A stretch of 64,000 bases of DNA. Source: Neopestalotiopsis rosae (lineage: Eukaryota > Ascomycota > Sordariomycetes > Amphisphaeriales > Sporocadaceae). Below the pieces are notes generated by a model, which saw only the letters and a program-made list of their open reading frames with translations, searched no databases and was not told where the DNA came from. This document shows, piece after piece, positions 44,901 through 57,328 of this stretch. Numbering within the stretch: the first letter of the stretch is position 1; every line of letters begins with the position of its first letter. A program made the translations under genes and the position numbers. The stretch spans positions 2,294,001-2,358,000 of the forward strand of contig JALGAS010000008.1 in the NCBI GenBank assembly GCA_023078685.1. The letters run 5' to 3'.

Positions 44901-45861
44901 TGATGGTGGTGGTTGCGGAGATGCTGCTCGCGCTCCGAAGAATGACATCTGCAATGGCGGTGCGGGTGAAGGAGCCCTCATGGAATAAGCCTGATTCAGC
45001 ATTGGCGGTGCGGGTGAAGGAGCCCTCATGGAATAAGCCTGATTCAGCATCGGTGGTGCGGGTGAAGGGGCTCTCATTGAGTATGCCTGATTCATCATAG
45101 ACGGCGCTGGGGAGTATGCTCGTTGTGTGTAGGCCTGGCCATAGTTCGACATTGAGGGCGCTGGCGATTGCGCTCTGGAGCCATAGCCGTGCATCTCAGG
45201 CGCTGACGGCCGGCGGCCCATTTCGTCGACGAGATTCGTTTGCTGGTAGATGGAAGCATGAGAGTTTAGGCGTTGCGTTCTTTGCGGTGGCTCCTGGAAG
45301 GAGTTGCGAGAGCTTTGGCGTTCTGGCTCTTGGAAGGAGTTGCGAGAGCCTTGACGTTGAGGCTCTTGGAAGGATGCGTGGGAGTTTTGGCGTTGAGGCA
45401 TGTCTCGAATGATCTCTGGCTGCTTCGCTGTCGTGTAATGGGGTGCCTTTGCGTATGCTTCGAACGGTTTTCGGAAGGGTTTCGACTTGGTCTTTTGCAT
45501 TGCACCGGCCGTCGGACTCGGCGTATTGCTAGACGTCAAGGGACTTGTTGATCTGCTGACCGGGCGGAAGTTCTCTGGCAGGACCTCAACAAAGTTCGAG
45601 GGAAATATGCCGACCGTCTTGTTTCTCCTCAGCCTTCCCGTCCACCATGAGCCGTCTCCCGCATTTAGACATTCTATTAGATCACCCTCGACGAAGCCGA
45701 GATCTCGTTGCGACTGTAGGAAAACAATATTGTCAGCTAATGAAGGATTGCAGCAGCAATGCGGCACAACAGTATGCATGGCAACTTACCTCTCCTCCCC
45801 ACGAGTACACGGCTCTGCACCAGCAGGGAAACCGCATAGGAACTGGCGGCGCCGCAGGCAT
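41952..45861 (-). CDS. cyk3: Cytokinesis protein Cyk3, SH3 and transglutaminase-like domains
   Basis: Two exons (45790-45861, 41952-45713) give 1277 aa. The first intron cuts the SH3 domain, which then reads CRAVYSWGGE|SQRDLGFVEGDLIE, with GDGSWWTGRL and GIFPSNFVEVL to about residue 70. A long Pro/Ser-rich middle region holds PxxP-type motifs and two tandem repeat blocks. The transglutaminase-like domain (about 780-950) shows RGCAEEYAALV (Cys858), ANHWWNAV (His901) and WRIIDCC (Asp916), a spacing that fits a Cys-His-Asp triad. A C-terminal beta-rich region follows. Cyk3 promotes septum formation and actomyosin ring constriction at the division site, through Hof1/Inn1-type partners and chitin synthase. 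The start ATG at 45859-45861 gives a short N-terminus ahead of the SH3. Confidence 0.93.
44953..45096 (-). repeat. 48-bp tandem repeat, three copies, inside Cyk3
   Basis: Units at 44953-45000, 45001-45048 and 45049-45096. The first two are near-identical and the third is diverged. Each encodes a 16-aa unit with the core AYSMRAPSPAPP, a Pro-rich repeat that could bind SH3 domains. Confidence 0.85.
45289..45396 (-). repeat. 36-bp tandem repeat, three copies, inside Cyk3
   Basis: Three diverged 36-bp units encode the 12-aa pattern QEPxRQxSRNSF (NSHASF in the edge copy). The phase is kept, so the array can change length without breaking the frame. Confidence 0.75.
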
Positions 45862-47803
45862 CTTTGCGCGCGATGTATCAACGCGTCTCGAATGAAGCTG
45901 CGTACTCTACGCCAGTTTGGACGTGTTGTGTGGTGCGTCGAACGAGCGGGTCAATATTGGATGATGAATAATAATAATAGCGGCTCTGCGAACGCGCTGG
46001 GGAAGTGACAATCGCAAGTCTGTCACGGCAGACGTCACAACACCAGGAGCGGTCAAGATGCACTCAACTTGGGGATGACGAGCCTCAAGCGGTGAAGAGA
46101 GCAAAGATTAAACGTGCGACGTTGAATGAAGTCGGATTGGCGATGGGGGTGGAGCAACGAGCTAACAACACTAGGCGCAATAGTATGTGGCCTGTGTTGT
46201 TTCCCTCCCAGGTTGCAACTTGCGAGTAAAAGAATGCGCTGAACCGTGCCAGTTGTTATAATAAGATCAACCGCGATCGATCGTGAGGCAATGGGCGATA
46301 AGATTGCAAGATTGGCAATTGGGGACTGCCGCGCTGGAGATTTGCGTTGGCAGTGGAGAGTGAGGGGGGGAGGAGACGCTGGGATCGCAGAGCGCTGCTA
46401 TGGTGCTAGATGTTATCGCGATGCGGCTCGTAGTGTAGCTGACTGCTGCTGGGAGGCCCTGGACTTGTACTAGGTATGACCCGAACCGAATTTTGGATTG
46501 CTACGATGCCCCTCCTGTTTACTTCTAACCGTTGCTGGGTGACGCTTGTGAGACAGCTCCGGTCGGGATGTCCCACCTAAAGCCACACTCTGAGGGCGAC
46601 CAGGCTCAAGCTCCAGTTGGCCGGGACCCCCGGGACTAACTTAGCTAGGTAAAGTGTTTTGGAGCAAAGGTGACGTCGGTCTCCAAAACACTGCCGTTGC
46701 AACTCTAATAACTAACACGATCCGAGACATTCAGTCACAGAAATTGAAGGTTTGCTTCTTTTTCGTTTGAACCAAATGTGCAAACGGCAAAATCACTAAA
46801 AGAGAGTTCAAATACATATTGTTTGTGGGCGAGAATTTTGTGTGCCAGGGGTATTACGAGTTTTATCTCCCTGCAAGTACCTATGTTCAGTTCATTTCAG
46901 CTGAGCCTGAACCTGTCAAGAGACTCTGAAAGTCTGCCAAGCCTGTGCTGGAGGCGCCCAAAACGGGTACTATGAGCTCTTCTCTGCCAATAAGAATTTT
47001 CGTTTGCAACCCCCATGTCCGCCTAGGTCGCCCTATTTCTTGCCTATTTCTTCGCGGGGTGGGCTTTGGGGAGTCCACTTCTGGCCGTCAGATCGATTGA
47101 TGCCGGATGGCTTATGTAGGGACCCTTGCTTAAGCCTGGGCGCGCTAATAACGTTGCTTTTCTGTTTTCTAGGCCAGGCACCAATCAATTCCCACCACTG
47201 CGCGCTCACTGGCATGTAAGACAAACATTGGTCCCAAAAAGTGATCCTGTCTTGCAAGAAACTGTGCCCTTTTCACCAGTCATGTAGTCGCTATAATGTA
47301 GTTTTGCGGATTTGACTACGTCAAGTATCATATGCCTCGTAGTTCATCATGATAGCCATCGTGGAATCGCCAGAGAACAAAATTCCTGCTCGTTCGTCTT
47401 TTCGTCGCAAAATAATGAGCTGATCTCTAATTCGCTAGTCGCAACCCAACCGGCAGGATTAGGTACACTAATGTCAAATTATTACTGGTCCAAGCTTGCG
47501 GGCACCATACGTACACAGCAGGTACATACATAGGTAAATCGTCTCCCAGCAACGGGTCCCCCGTCCAAGGATTCAATTATCACCATCCGAAGCTGCACCC
47601 CGAGCTGCACAAACGCCTCTTTTGAAACAAATTCTCTTTTTTGCTTCTGCAGCTGGTGTCGGTGTGCGTCTTGTTCTTCTTTCTTCGCCTGCTCCCTGGC
47701 TGCCATTGTGTTCTGAACCCGGTTCATCGTTGTCGCTCATCACCAGTTCCTCTGTTGCGCTTTTTCGTAAACAATAGCGCTTTGCGCCCTCGCTCTTGAC
47801 AAG
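45862..47803. other. Divergent promoter region, Cyk3 / GCK-III kinase
   Basis: These 1.9 kb separate two divergent start codons. Frames here are short and lack domains. No tRNA or long repeat was found. The kinase-proximal 300 bases are pyrimidine-rich, as expected for a leader. Confidence 0.55.
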
Positions 47804-49948
47804 ATGGCGGACGAAGCTATCGCGGGCCACTACCAAGTTCTGGAGGAACTCGGCCGTAAGTAGAAATCGCTTGGGTCCATTCTCAAGACCCTGATTTTTT
47901 ATTTTTATTTTTCGCAATCAGTCCACTAATTGGTCTCTTGGCAGGTGGCAGCTTTGGAGTAGTGTATAAAGGCATTGAGAAGGCGACTGGCGAAGTTGTC
48001 GCCATCAAACATGTACGACTCCCGCCCAATACAAACATGTCTTCAATCACTGAACTTGTCCACATAGATCGATCTCGAGTCCACCGACGACGATATCCAA
48101 GACATTCAAGCCGAAATTTCAGTCTTGAGTACATGCGCCAGCTCCCATGTGACACAATACAAGGCCAGCTTTTTGCGCGGCAGCAAGCTATGGATTGTCA
48201 TGGAGTACTTGGGCGGAGGGTCTTGCTTAGATTTGGTACATCTCCAATATTCCTATCGCTGGCGTTGATACTAACGAAACCTTACTCTTTAGCTCAAACC
48301 CGAACCCTCCAGCTTCAGCGAAACACACATTGCCATCATCTGTCGTGAACTGCTTACAGGCCTCGAATATCTCCACGCCGAGGGCAAGATTCACCGTGAC
48401 ATCAAGGCCGCCAATATCCTTCTCTCAGAGACCGGCAGGGTCAAGCTCGCCGACTTTGGCGTTGCGGCACAGCTGACCAATATCAAATCACAGCGAAACA
48501 CATTTGTTGGCACTCCCTTTTGGATGGCACCCGAGGTTATTCAGCAGGCAGGCTATGATTTCAAGGCGGATATCTGGTCATTGGGTATAACAGCCATTGA
48601 GATGGCTTGTGGAGAGCCACCTAATGCCGACTTGCACCCCATGAAGGCCCTTTTCCAAATTCCCAAGAATCCTCCACCACGGCTCGAAGGCAACTATTCC
48701 AAGGACTTCAAAGACTTTATCTCGAGATGCTTGGTCAAGGATCCCGATTTCCGGCCATCCGCCAAGGATATGCTCAAGCACCGATTTATTCGATATGCTG
48801 GCAAAGTTGAGGCGCTACAAGAGCTCATTGAGCGCCGCCGAGCATACGACGCAGGAAGGACAAACAAGCGAAACCGAGCCATGTATCAAGAGACACTGCG
48901 CAGTATCTCACCTAGGGACGATGAGGATGACTGGGTCTTTGACACGGTTAGATCAGTCGCGCCCAAGAGGACACCTGCCAAGACCAGAAAGCCTTCGTCC
49001 ATATTCTCGACAGATGAAGCATTGCGCAGACTCGATATCAAGGACGCACCCCTACAGCCATCATCTCCAGCCCAGAATCCAACTGTCAGAAAAGCTACCA
49101 CTCGAAGACGACCGTCATTGGCACAGAACACTGGTACAAACTCTATGAGAGCTCCACCAGGACCGGCACTCAGGAAGCCGCTGCAGCCCGACATGTCTTT
49201 TGGCAATTCGGGTTCTTCGCAGCGTCTGTTCAAGAGAGTTCCATCCGATAGCTCCACTTCAGGTCACATGTCCTGGCCCGATGACGATGATGTATTCTCC
49301 GACGAAAACAGGCAGCCCAAAACGGTCGAAGCCAACAGCAAGGAAGCCATCCTTGGGCGCCGTCTCTATTCCAAGGCGGTGGAACCCACGCTCGCCGAGC
49401 TCCATGCCCAGACTTCTTCCATGTCCAAGAGAGATGCGCTCGCGAAATTCTCGGATGCATTTGCTGGGCTCAATGCTATTGATCCAGAAGGCGCATACCA
49501 TATGATGCAAGGATTGATGGCCGCAGTGGCTCAAGATACTAAACTCTCCAACACATTCCTTCCGAAAGTAGATTCGGACTTCAGATCGAGTGTTAGCACA
49601 GGCCGTGGTTCATTCAATAGCGAGACCCCGGCTGGAACAGTCATCATTCGTAACACACCGACTACCGACCGCAGCCAATTGCACCTGCAGCCTCAACAGA
49701 GCCCTTCCAGGCTTGTCCTTGCAAACAACAACCCGCATCTTAGGTCTCACCGCCGACGCCAGGGTAGCGTAGTATCCAATTCGGGCGAGAGCCTGGAAAA
49801 GTTGTCGATGGACAAGGAAAAGGCAGCTATGGGCGAGAAGTACCCAGGACGCGATCCGCAACCGGGTATGGAGCACTGCCGGCAGCTCTCAGATGTGCTA
49901 TACAGCCGTTGGGTTGATGGTCTAAGATTACGCTGGCCCAATATGTGA
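47804..49948 (+). CDS. STE20-family germinal-centre kinase III (MST3/Sid1/Nak1 type)
   Basis: Four exons (47804-47855, 47945-48012, 48068-48235, 48293-49948) give 647 aa. The kinase domain sits at the very N-terminus: [10 protein letters not shown] (residues 17-26), Lys39 in [13 protein letters not shown] (130-137), DFGVA (150-154) and TPFWMAPE, followed by the group signature [10 protein letters not shown] and [19 protein letters not shown]. The C-terminal ~350 residues are Ser-rich and disordered, then a compact helical segment ([25 protein letters not shown]) that may bind an Mo25-like partner. Such kinases activate NDR/LATS kinases in septation or polarity pathways; I cannot say which of the fungal paralogues (Sid1, MST-1, POD-6/Nak1) this is. 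Introns 1-3 sit inside the N-lobe. Confidence 0.93.
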
Positions 49949-50495
49949 CTTCGTCGGGCTGAAAAGGCCCCGCCCTCGTGGGGATCGTGGATCCGTGGTG
50001 TAGGATATAAGATGTGGCCGTGGTAGGGGTAACCACGGTTGCGAGCTGTACAAAAAAATGAAAAAAAGAAGAAGAGAAAGCCTCATTTGCTCGGATAATA
50101 AGATCCCAGCACACATATATGAAGATTTTCAGGAAGAAAAAGGCGCAGACGTTTTGCGCCCGAGACAGCGTCGCTTGCATCCTCATGGCGTCGGAGCATC
50201 TGGATTCGGCATTTTGGAGTCTCCATGGTTCGTAAAGCGTAACCACTTTTTTTCTTTTCCTTTCTTGGTTTTACTTCCAGCGTTTGGAATGAGGAGGGTT
50301 TACTTTCTTGTAGGATTGTTTATACTCTCATCTGGTCAACAGGACGGCGTTCTAGATAGATAATGTTCCATATACCATTGCATTGCAGTCAACTTTTCAA
50401 TCATTGATCAATCATTCCCACAATCACAAAGCTCGTACTTATGAATCGCGCCACATCTTTATTTACTTGCACTATGGTCCGTTCAAATAGAGATG
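49949..50495. other. Convergent intergenic region, kinase / peroxidase
   Basis: These 547 bases hold the two 3' ends and a purine-rich A/G run near 50055-50080. No gene was seen. Confidence 0.6.
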
Positions 50496-53400
50496 TCAAG
50501 ATCCCGAAGTATAGACACTTAACCGATTGCCCGCGCCGCAAAGTTCATTCTTATTACCACTGCAGGCCATGTTGCAATCTCGAACATCGGATTCGTTGCT
50601 TCCGGCGCTGAAAGCATTACCGCAATAGCATTCCCTTCCATACTCGGTACCAAAGTACTTGAAACCAGCACACTGAGAGGATTGCTAGGGTCAGTCTCGA
50701 ATATCGTCTCTCGGGCGGAAGAAATTGCAAGCGTAAGGAACACAAGCCAGGGAAAGCATTTAAACCTCCATATCCTGAAAAGAAAAAAGAAAAAGGGTAT
50801 CAACTCACTGTAGTTGCGCATTTTTCCAGCGTCATGTCATCAGCACTCACGGACCGGCCTGTCAGCGCTCTGACACGGTTATCGGCCTCGGTACGACAAC
50901 CTACCCACCGCCAGACCGTGGTCGCCGTTCCCGTACTACTGCTGCTGCTACCGGTACCGGTGATACTGGGCAAGACGCTTGTCGTGGCAGTGCTCGGCAG
51001 AGGGCTACTTGATGTACTCGAGGTCGACCTTGCGGAGCTGGAGGTCGATGTGGTCGTCGTGATACTGCCTGAGGTCTGAGAGGAGATGCTGGGAGTCGTT
51101 GTTGAAGTTGTTTTGCTCGAGGTTTGGGAAGGGGTTAGTGTAGAAGTTGAGACGGTCGTTAGCGAAGACTGTAAAGTCGTAGAACTACTAATTCTCAAAG
51201 TTGTTGAGGTCGTTGAAGAGCTGGCCGCTGTTATACTTGTCCCCAAAGAGGATGGAGTGATCTTTGACACGCCGTAGAGTTCCATTCTATTACTTCCGCC
51301 GCAGTACTCGTAATGGTTGCCCGCGCAAACCATGTTGCACTCGCCATCAGCCACTATTGTGCTCCTAGCATCGAGGGTATTGCCGCAGTAGCCTGAAGCA
51401 CGGATTAGAATTCACTGCCTTTGTTGGGACTTGTTCAAGATGTCTCACATTCACGACCGTATTCGGCTGCAAAATAAGAAAAGCCGGAACATTTTGACGC
51501 ACACAGCTCCAGAGTCATGGTATTATCGGCAAAGCGGGCCCCCGTCAGAGCACGGCCAGAGACCTCGGTAAAGCAGCCTAGGCGAGAGTACGGCGAGACG
51601 GTGGGCTCACGAGCCAGCGACGCGGTAGGCGTGACCGTTGTCACGTACACCTCGATTCGGTTTCCGGCGCCGCAGTATTCCGTGGCGTCTCCTGAACAGG
51701 GCATGTTGCAGTCTGTAATCGCCGCGTCCTCGCTGCCGGAGTCGATGGAGTTTCCGCAATAGCCTGGTTCAATCGATTTAGCATCTATACATCATAACTC
51801 TCATCTCATGTCAGGATTTGCCTACATTCACGGCCATACTCTGTTCCCCAGTAATTGTAGCCAGTGCAGTTCTTCATGCAAGACTCTAGGGTCATGCCGT
51901 TATACGCGTAACGTGCCGCAGCGAGTGCTCGAGCGGTACTCGGCTCCTTCTTGCAACCAAGAAGTTGATAAGTCCCGAGACTCTGTTTCTGGGCAGGTCC
52001 TGTGGCACTTGTAGAACTAGAGCTTGAAGTACTAGTTTGCGAACTTTTGGACGTAATTGTGGTAGAAGACAGCTTAGTCGAAGAAGTCGAAGAGATAACG
52101 CTCATTGAGGTTGACGATATGGAACTGACGCTTGACCTTGTCCCAACTTGTCCAGTTGTGCACAGCGAAGTTGGCGGAGCAGAAAAGTCATCACACGAAC
52201 CGGCCAACTCAGTCGCCCTGTTGAAACCGTCCTGCGTGACATCCGATCCCGTTCCGCTAACGACATCGAGTTTGGCCGAGTACGAAAGCCTGGCATCTGG
52301 GATCTGATAGCTGGCCGTATAGAGAGTGTATGCCCCGACACAAGCACCCTTGACCATGGGCGTGGTGGCGTTGCTCAAGGTGGCAACAGGGTTGCTGTCG
52401 CTGCCGGTTTTCTGATAGACGATCAAGCTCACGGGCAATGCGCTGCGATCGTTCCGAACCGCTGCCGTCACGGTGAGCGCCCCAGTCGTCTGCAGGAGAC
52501 AGCTCTGAGGCTTCTGAAGGAGTATTCCATCTTGTACCCGATACGAAGCACCATTATTGTCAAAAGTTTGCTTCGTGCCATCGTCAAAATTGACAGTAAT
52601 GGTAAAGGACGAAATACCAGCAGAAGTTGTCACCCTGAAGCCGCCTCCGAATTGATACCAGGCAAACGTGTCGTCGAATCCCGAACTCACGCCTTGCTGG
52701 CTGATGGTGTAGGCACACCCTACGAGCATGCAGTCACTGCCCCCGTTACGGTCCTTGTATAAGATTGTCACGCTCGACGGGGCCGCGGCGAGTCCTGTGG
52801 TGCGGACACGAATCATGCCGCCCAGCGTCATCATGGTCGCTCCGCCCTCCAAGGTGAGTTGCAGTCCAACCGGCTTGACATAGTACGGCGCAATAGGATC
52901 GGTGAGAACAACGCCGGGGGGAACAGCATCAATCATCTTTTGCAGAACCGCCTTACATACACTCTGGAATGCGGTAGGGTCGGACATGGCTTGGACTGTT
53001 GCATTTCCATCCGAAGCAAAAACCCTTGCATCGGAGTTTCTGCCATTTGTCTGTGATTGACCAATCACTAGAGGATTTGTCGTTGTATTGGCCAAGTACT
53101 CGGTAATTATTCTGTTATCAAAAGCTGCCACGGTCGAGTCCAGAGAAGCCTCGCCATTCGGCGAGTTTGCAGGCGCAATGTTTGGAAACTCTGAAGTGTG
53201 CACACCTCCAAGAGTATGACCCTACACAACGTTAAATCAAAGGCAGGCATACTTGATGGCGATACTTACACAAGCTGTCATCTGTATCATCTCAGTACTA
53301 TCGAACCCCATGCCAAGGAACCGCTGCTGAAAACTAAAGACACTGTTTTCGGGCTGTGGGACTCCCATATCACCAGCAGCAGTCGCATCGACCCTGCCGC

Positions 53401-53839
53401 CACGAACAGGTATGGCCGGGCCTCCGCACGAGCGAACCGAGTAGTAGACACCCAGAGCAATCAGGTCGGCGACGCTCGAGCGGGTGGAATAGTAGTCGGA
53501 CATGAACTTGAGCGTCGTTCTGAAGCCCGGGCCGGTATTTTCCCCCCGGCCGACCTCATACTGCAGGGAGCCGTCTATTCCGCCTCTGCCGAAATTGGTA
53601 CTGCGAGTGGCCATGTCGTGGAATCCAGTGCGCAGCCACTCTGCTGCGTTCTGTCTTCCCGGCCCCGAGGCTTCGCTCGAGCAAGGGATGACGGTACCAC
53701 CAAAGCCGCGGTTCTGAAACCCTTTGACCTGATACATAATTTCTTCCAGTTCATCGTTTACTGACGGCCAGGTCGGATCTCCTCTGGCAAATGCGCTGAG
53801 CACGAGAAGGCTACTCGAGAGCTGAGTGATCGGCCGCAT
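50496..53839 (-). CDS. Secreted heme peroxidase with three WSC domains
   Basis: Five exons (53270-53839, 51826-53221, 51449-51763, 50809-51392, 50496-50672) give 1013 aa. The signal peptide is about residues 1-20. The peroxidase part has EWLRTGFHD (distal Arg70 and His74), GGIDGSLQYE (calcium site), ACGHTLGGVH (proximal His192) and a later AAFDNR, all marks of the plant/fungal peroxidase fold. A beta-rich middle region follows, then a Ser/Thr stalk and three WSC domains (LGCKKE..., LGCFTE..., VGCRTE...), each with the CYCGN and C..CSG/CAG Cys pattern; a long Ser/Thr-rich stretch separates WSC2 and WSC3. WSC domains bind cell-wall glycans, so the enzyme is probably wall-anchored and oxidises phenolics or H2O2 there. 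No GPI signal was seen. Confidence 0.9.
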
Positions 53840-56343
53840 GATGACCTCGAAGTTGAATGAGTTACTTCAGCCGTATTCAATCAGGTAGCAGCAACAAATA
53901 ACTTGATCATCAAATCACGAAAGGCTGACACATGGACACCAGTCTGTTCAATTATATGGCGAAGAAGGCAATGGGAGAGTCACAGCCCAGTATATTTCCA
54001 GAGGTAGGTTCTATCGACTTGAGTTGACCATGATGGACTACACGACAACCCACTTGCCCGTCAGTCAGCATGTTGCCTAGACGGCGTTCACAGTCACTTG
54101 GCGCTGATATGCGTTTAGTACTTGACTCTTCTACCATCTCGTGAGAAATGGGATTCCACGAGAATACGAGCACAGACAAGACTAGCGAATGGCGTATAGT
54201 CAGCTGCGTGGAGATTGGTCAGCTCTCTATAGTGACTGCAAGCCGCACCATGATATTTCTGCCACTAATGCAAGCCCCAGGTAGGCGATGAAGGAGCTCG
54301 TAATATGGCTGAATTCTTCCTTCTCGTTCTCTTCCTCCTCTTCTCATCTTCTTCGAGTGCCTAATCGAAGTCTTCACCGGTAATGTAAATGGTACTCTAT
54401 GAACTGCTAGACTGCGATCTCACCAATTCCATGCACTATTCAGATGCCTGCTTCGCTAGCAGTGTAGCTTCCAACTTCTAAACTCCGGGGGCGATCCGGG
54501 AACTCAATCATGTACAGAGCTTGAGCTAGTCGACGACTCTGTACATACGTACAATGCAGAGTGTTGCAGTAGTGAAGGCCTTGTACGCGAGCTGAAAACA
54601 GAGCTCCTTGCCGAATTCCCACGTAGATGCATGCAAATGCAGGCAAATGCAGGCAAGAATATATGCTGACATGCATCGAGCTTGTGACGCACATTCTCTG
54701 GCGATTGGAGCTTATCTTTTTCCTTATTGCTCTGCTCCAATTTGACCACTCGTGAATCTCTTCATTTACTTCCTATCAAGTGACGCCGCCTTAGTAGATA
54801 TTTCATTGCCAACAGAGGCAATATAGTGCAGGCCTTCTTGGCGCTGACAGTCCAATGGCACATGATTGATGAGCAGTACCGAGCGTCGGGTCAGGAGTCT
54901 TTTATAAGCTTAAATTAGTGGAGGCAAGGAGAAGATTCCACTAAAATAATCGCTATTCGATCCGTTCTTCTCTGCCACGTGGAGGAGCCGGCGCCCGGGT
55001 AAGAGAGACATGGACGAACGTGGCGAAACGTTTCCAGCATTCGTGAGTAGTATCACTCTTATTCTATCGAATCCCTGCCAACCTTGGTCAGAGTTGAGAG
55101 CCTGTTCAAGGTCCAACCTCACATCATGCAAATATGGGATAGACAGTATTCCGTACGTGAGGCATGCAGATACCTAAAAACCATGGCAACTGAGCATAGC
55201 TACTAAAGCACCATCGCTTTGCCTCAAAATCTGTGCTGTCGTTTCTGCATAGAAGCACTGATGACCATAATAGAAAGATCAAGATATATCAGTGGCACGA
55301 AGCATGATAATAGTTGTCGTTGATACTCTCCCTCTGACATGGATCGCCCAACCAGCAAACCCAGGTGCTGGGAGTCCCTTGGGGGCTACCAATGCGACAA
55401 AGAGTTCGATGTGGGCGGTGTCCCGCGTAACCTTGAGCCTATTCCTGGCCTCCTTGCCGCTGACCTGGGGTATTTTGAATTTCAAGCATCTATCTGACAA
55501 TTGACTTTGAGAAATACTTTTGAAACTGTATACATACTGGCATCTGAGATTGGACAGAAATGCATGGAATCTTCCAAAGCAAAAGTAATAACATAGAATA
55601 ATCATCGGAGGTGGTCAACGAAATCAGCACTCGAGCCCCTGAATCCGGTACCTAGCAGAGGTGCTACTGTATACTCTGTACTTTCTAGGCTAGGCCGCGG
55701 TGCTAATCGGCGAAACCAAAGCTCTGCTGCAGCTGCTAAATGGAGCGCCGACTCCACTAAAGCAGCCAACAACCAACGAGAAAGATGCATGCAGCGTAAC
55801 AGCATAACCGGAAGCCTCGCGCCATCCATCCATGGAGCATCGGCAACCCTGTCAAGTTGCGCGTGTCCCCTTTATTGGGGGATGATCCGGACCGGCGACG
55901 AGAGGAACGAAAGAGAAAAAAAAGTTGAGAAAAGAGATCCGCGATCCACCCAAATCCAATTCCGCATTCCACAGTCCCAGTCCGTCCGTCCCTGGCTTCT
56001 TTTTTTAGTGATCTTCACAAAGGGACGACGGCGAGAGAATTGATTCAGGGACCTCGGGACCACGGTTTCTCACCCTCGGGCTTACATCTTCTCCTATTGT
56101 CCGACGTCTTGCACTAAACGTCGTCGCGTCTTAAGAGGAAAAAAGAAGAAGCAGACCGCCTTGCTTGTTCACTTTGCCAATCTACACTCGTATGGAGCGC
56201 GCATAATAGCTGTCCAAACAGTCATTCCTCCTCCTCCTCTCCTCGTCTTCTCCAGAGCGACAAAGGCCTGTCCTCCATCGTAGCGCCCGTGTCCGCCGAA
56301 GCCGAAACTCAAGACGACAGACCTACCGTCCCTCGAATCCACG
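53840..56343. other. Long divergent intergenic region, peroxidase / PQ-loop gene
   Basis: The region is 2.5 kb. Frames are short and domainless. A small imperfect repeat (GCAAATGCAG twice, about 54636-54652) is the only pattern. The last 300 bases are CT/GA-rich and probably form the leader of the downstream gene. Confidence 0.5.
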
Positions 56344-57328
56344 ATGCCCTTCTTCCAAGCCTTGGCCGGCTTTGCCGCGCCAATCTTCCTCATCTCGTCG
56401 CCTATCATCTCGTACACGGATCAGGCCATGTCGATGCACAAGAAGAGGTCCAGTGCTGGCTTCTCGCTTGATATTCCTCTGATCATGCTGGTGGCGTGTA
56501 TATTCAGGTGTGTGCCCTCGCGAGGCTCTTGACCACTTGCGCAATCGGATTCTAACTTGCAACCAAAAAAGGGTATTCTACTGGTTCGGCGCCAAGTACG
56601 ACAATGCACTGCTCATCCAGGCTTTCGTCAATATTTTCATGCAGGTCATTCTGCTCAAGATTGCCCTCGATGCCCGACCGCCGCCGTCGACAAGAGGTGG
56701 AGATGCCGGCCTGCCAAACGGCGGCGCAAAGGAGGGCTTCCTTAGCATAAAGAGGCCGTACAACTTTTGGCAGTGGCGGTCGCCCAAGCCGTAGGTAGCC
56801 CCCTTCGATGCTATGGTTTCCCCTGTGAGGAGATTACCACTGACACGCAACAACAGTTACTGGCAGTTTTTGCTATACCTCTTCATCACCTTGACTGTTC
56901 TCGAGCTGATTGTTGCGCCAATGGATTCGCTATACCCTACCTACTGGTCTTTTCTCGGAATAATTGGTCTCGGTGTCGAGGCGACTCTGCCCTTGCCTCA
57001 GCTTCTCGCCAACTACAGATCAAAGTCGAGCCGAGGATTCCGCGTGTCTCTCCTGGCCAGCTGGATCCTGGGTGATGCCCTCAAGATGTACTGGTTCTTC
57101 ACCTCGACCACCGAGATCCCCTGGTCCTTCAAGATCTGCGGCATGTTTCAGGCCGCGTGCGACTTGGGTCTGGGCTTCCAGTACATGATCTATGGCGACC
57201 ACGAGCCCGAAGTGCTCGCACGGCAGTGGCCGTACGCCGGGCTCAAGCCCCACCAGCTCAGCGTCAACAGTGGCCGGTCGACGCCCACGGGAAGGAGTTT
57301 CACCCCCATGAGCGAAAAGGCTTACTAG
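56344..57328 (+). CDS. any1: PQ-loop membrane protein, Any1 / PQLC1 (SLC66A2)-like
   Basis: Three exons (56344-56507, 56572-56790, 56857-57328) give 284 aa. There are about seven predicted membrane helices. The second PQ-loop motif is clear (LPLPQLLANYRSKSSRGFRVSL); the first is degenerate (PIISYTDQAMSMHKKRSSAGFS), as in relatives. The protein matches the yeast Any1/human PQLC1 branch, which works at Golgi and endosome membranes and opposes the phospholipid flippase Neo1. The molecular activity (lipid scrambling or transport) is known only from the family. The loop between exons 2 and 3 (ARPPPSTRGGDAG) is a variable cytosolic linker. The C-terminus is Ser/Thr-rich (SVNSGRSTPTGRSFTPM) and likely phosphorylated. 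Confidence 0.9.

Noticed and set aside
46700..47300. Possible small gene between Cyk3 and the kinase
   Set aside because: Only 60-75-codon frames, no conserved motif, and the position fits a divergent promoter.
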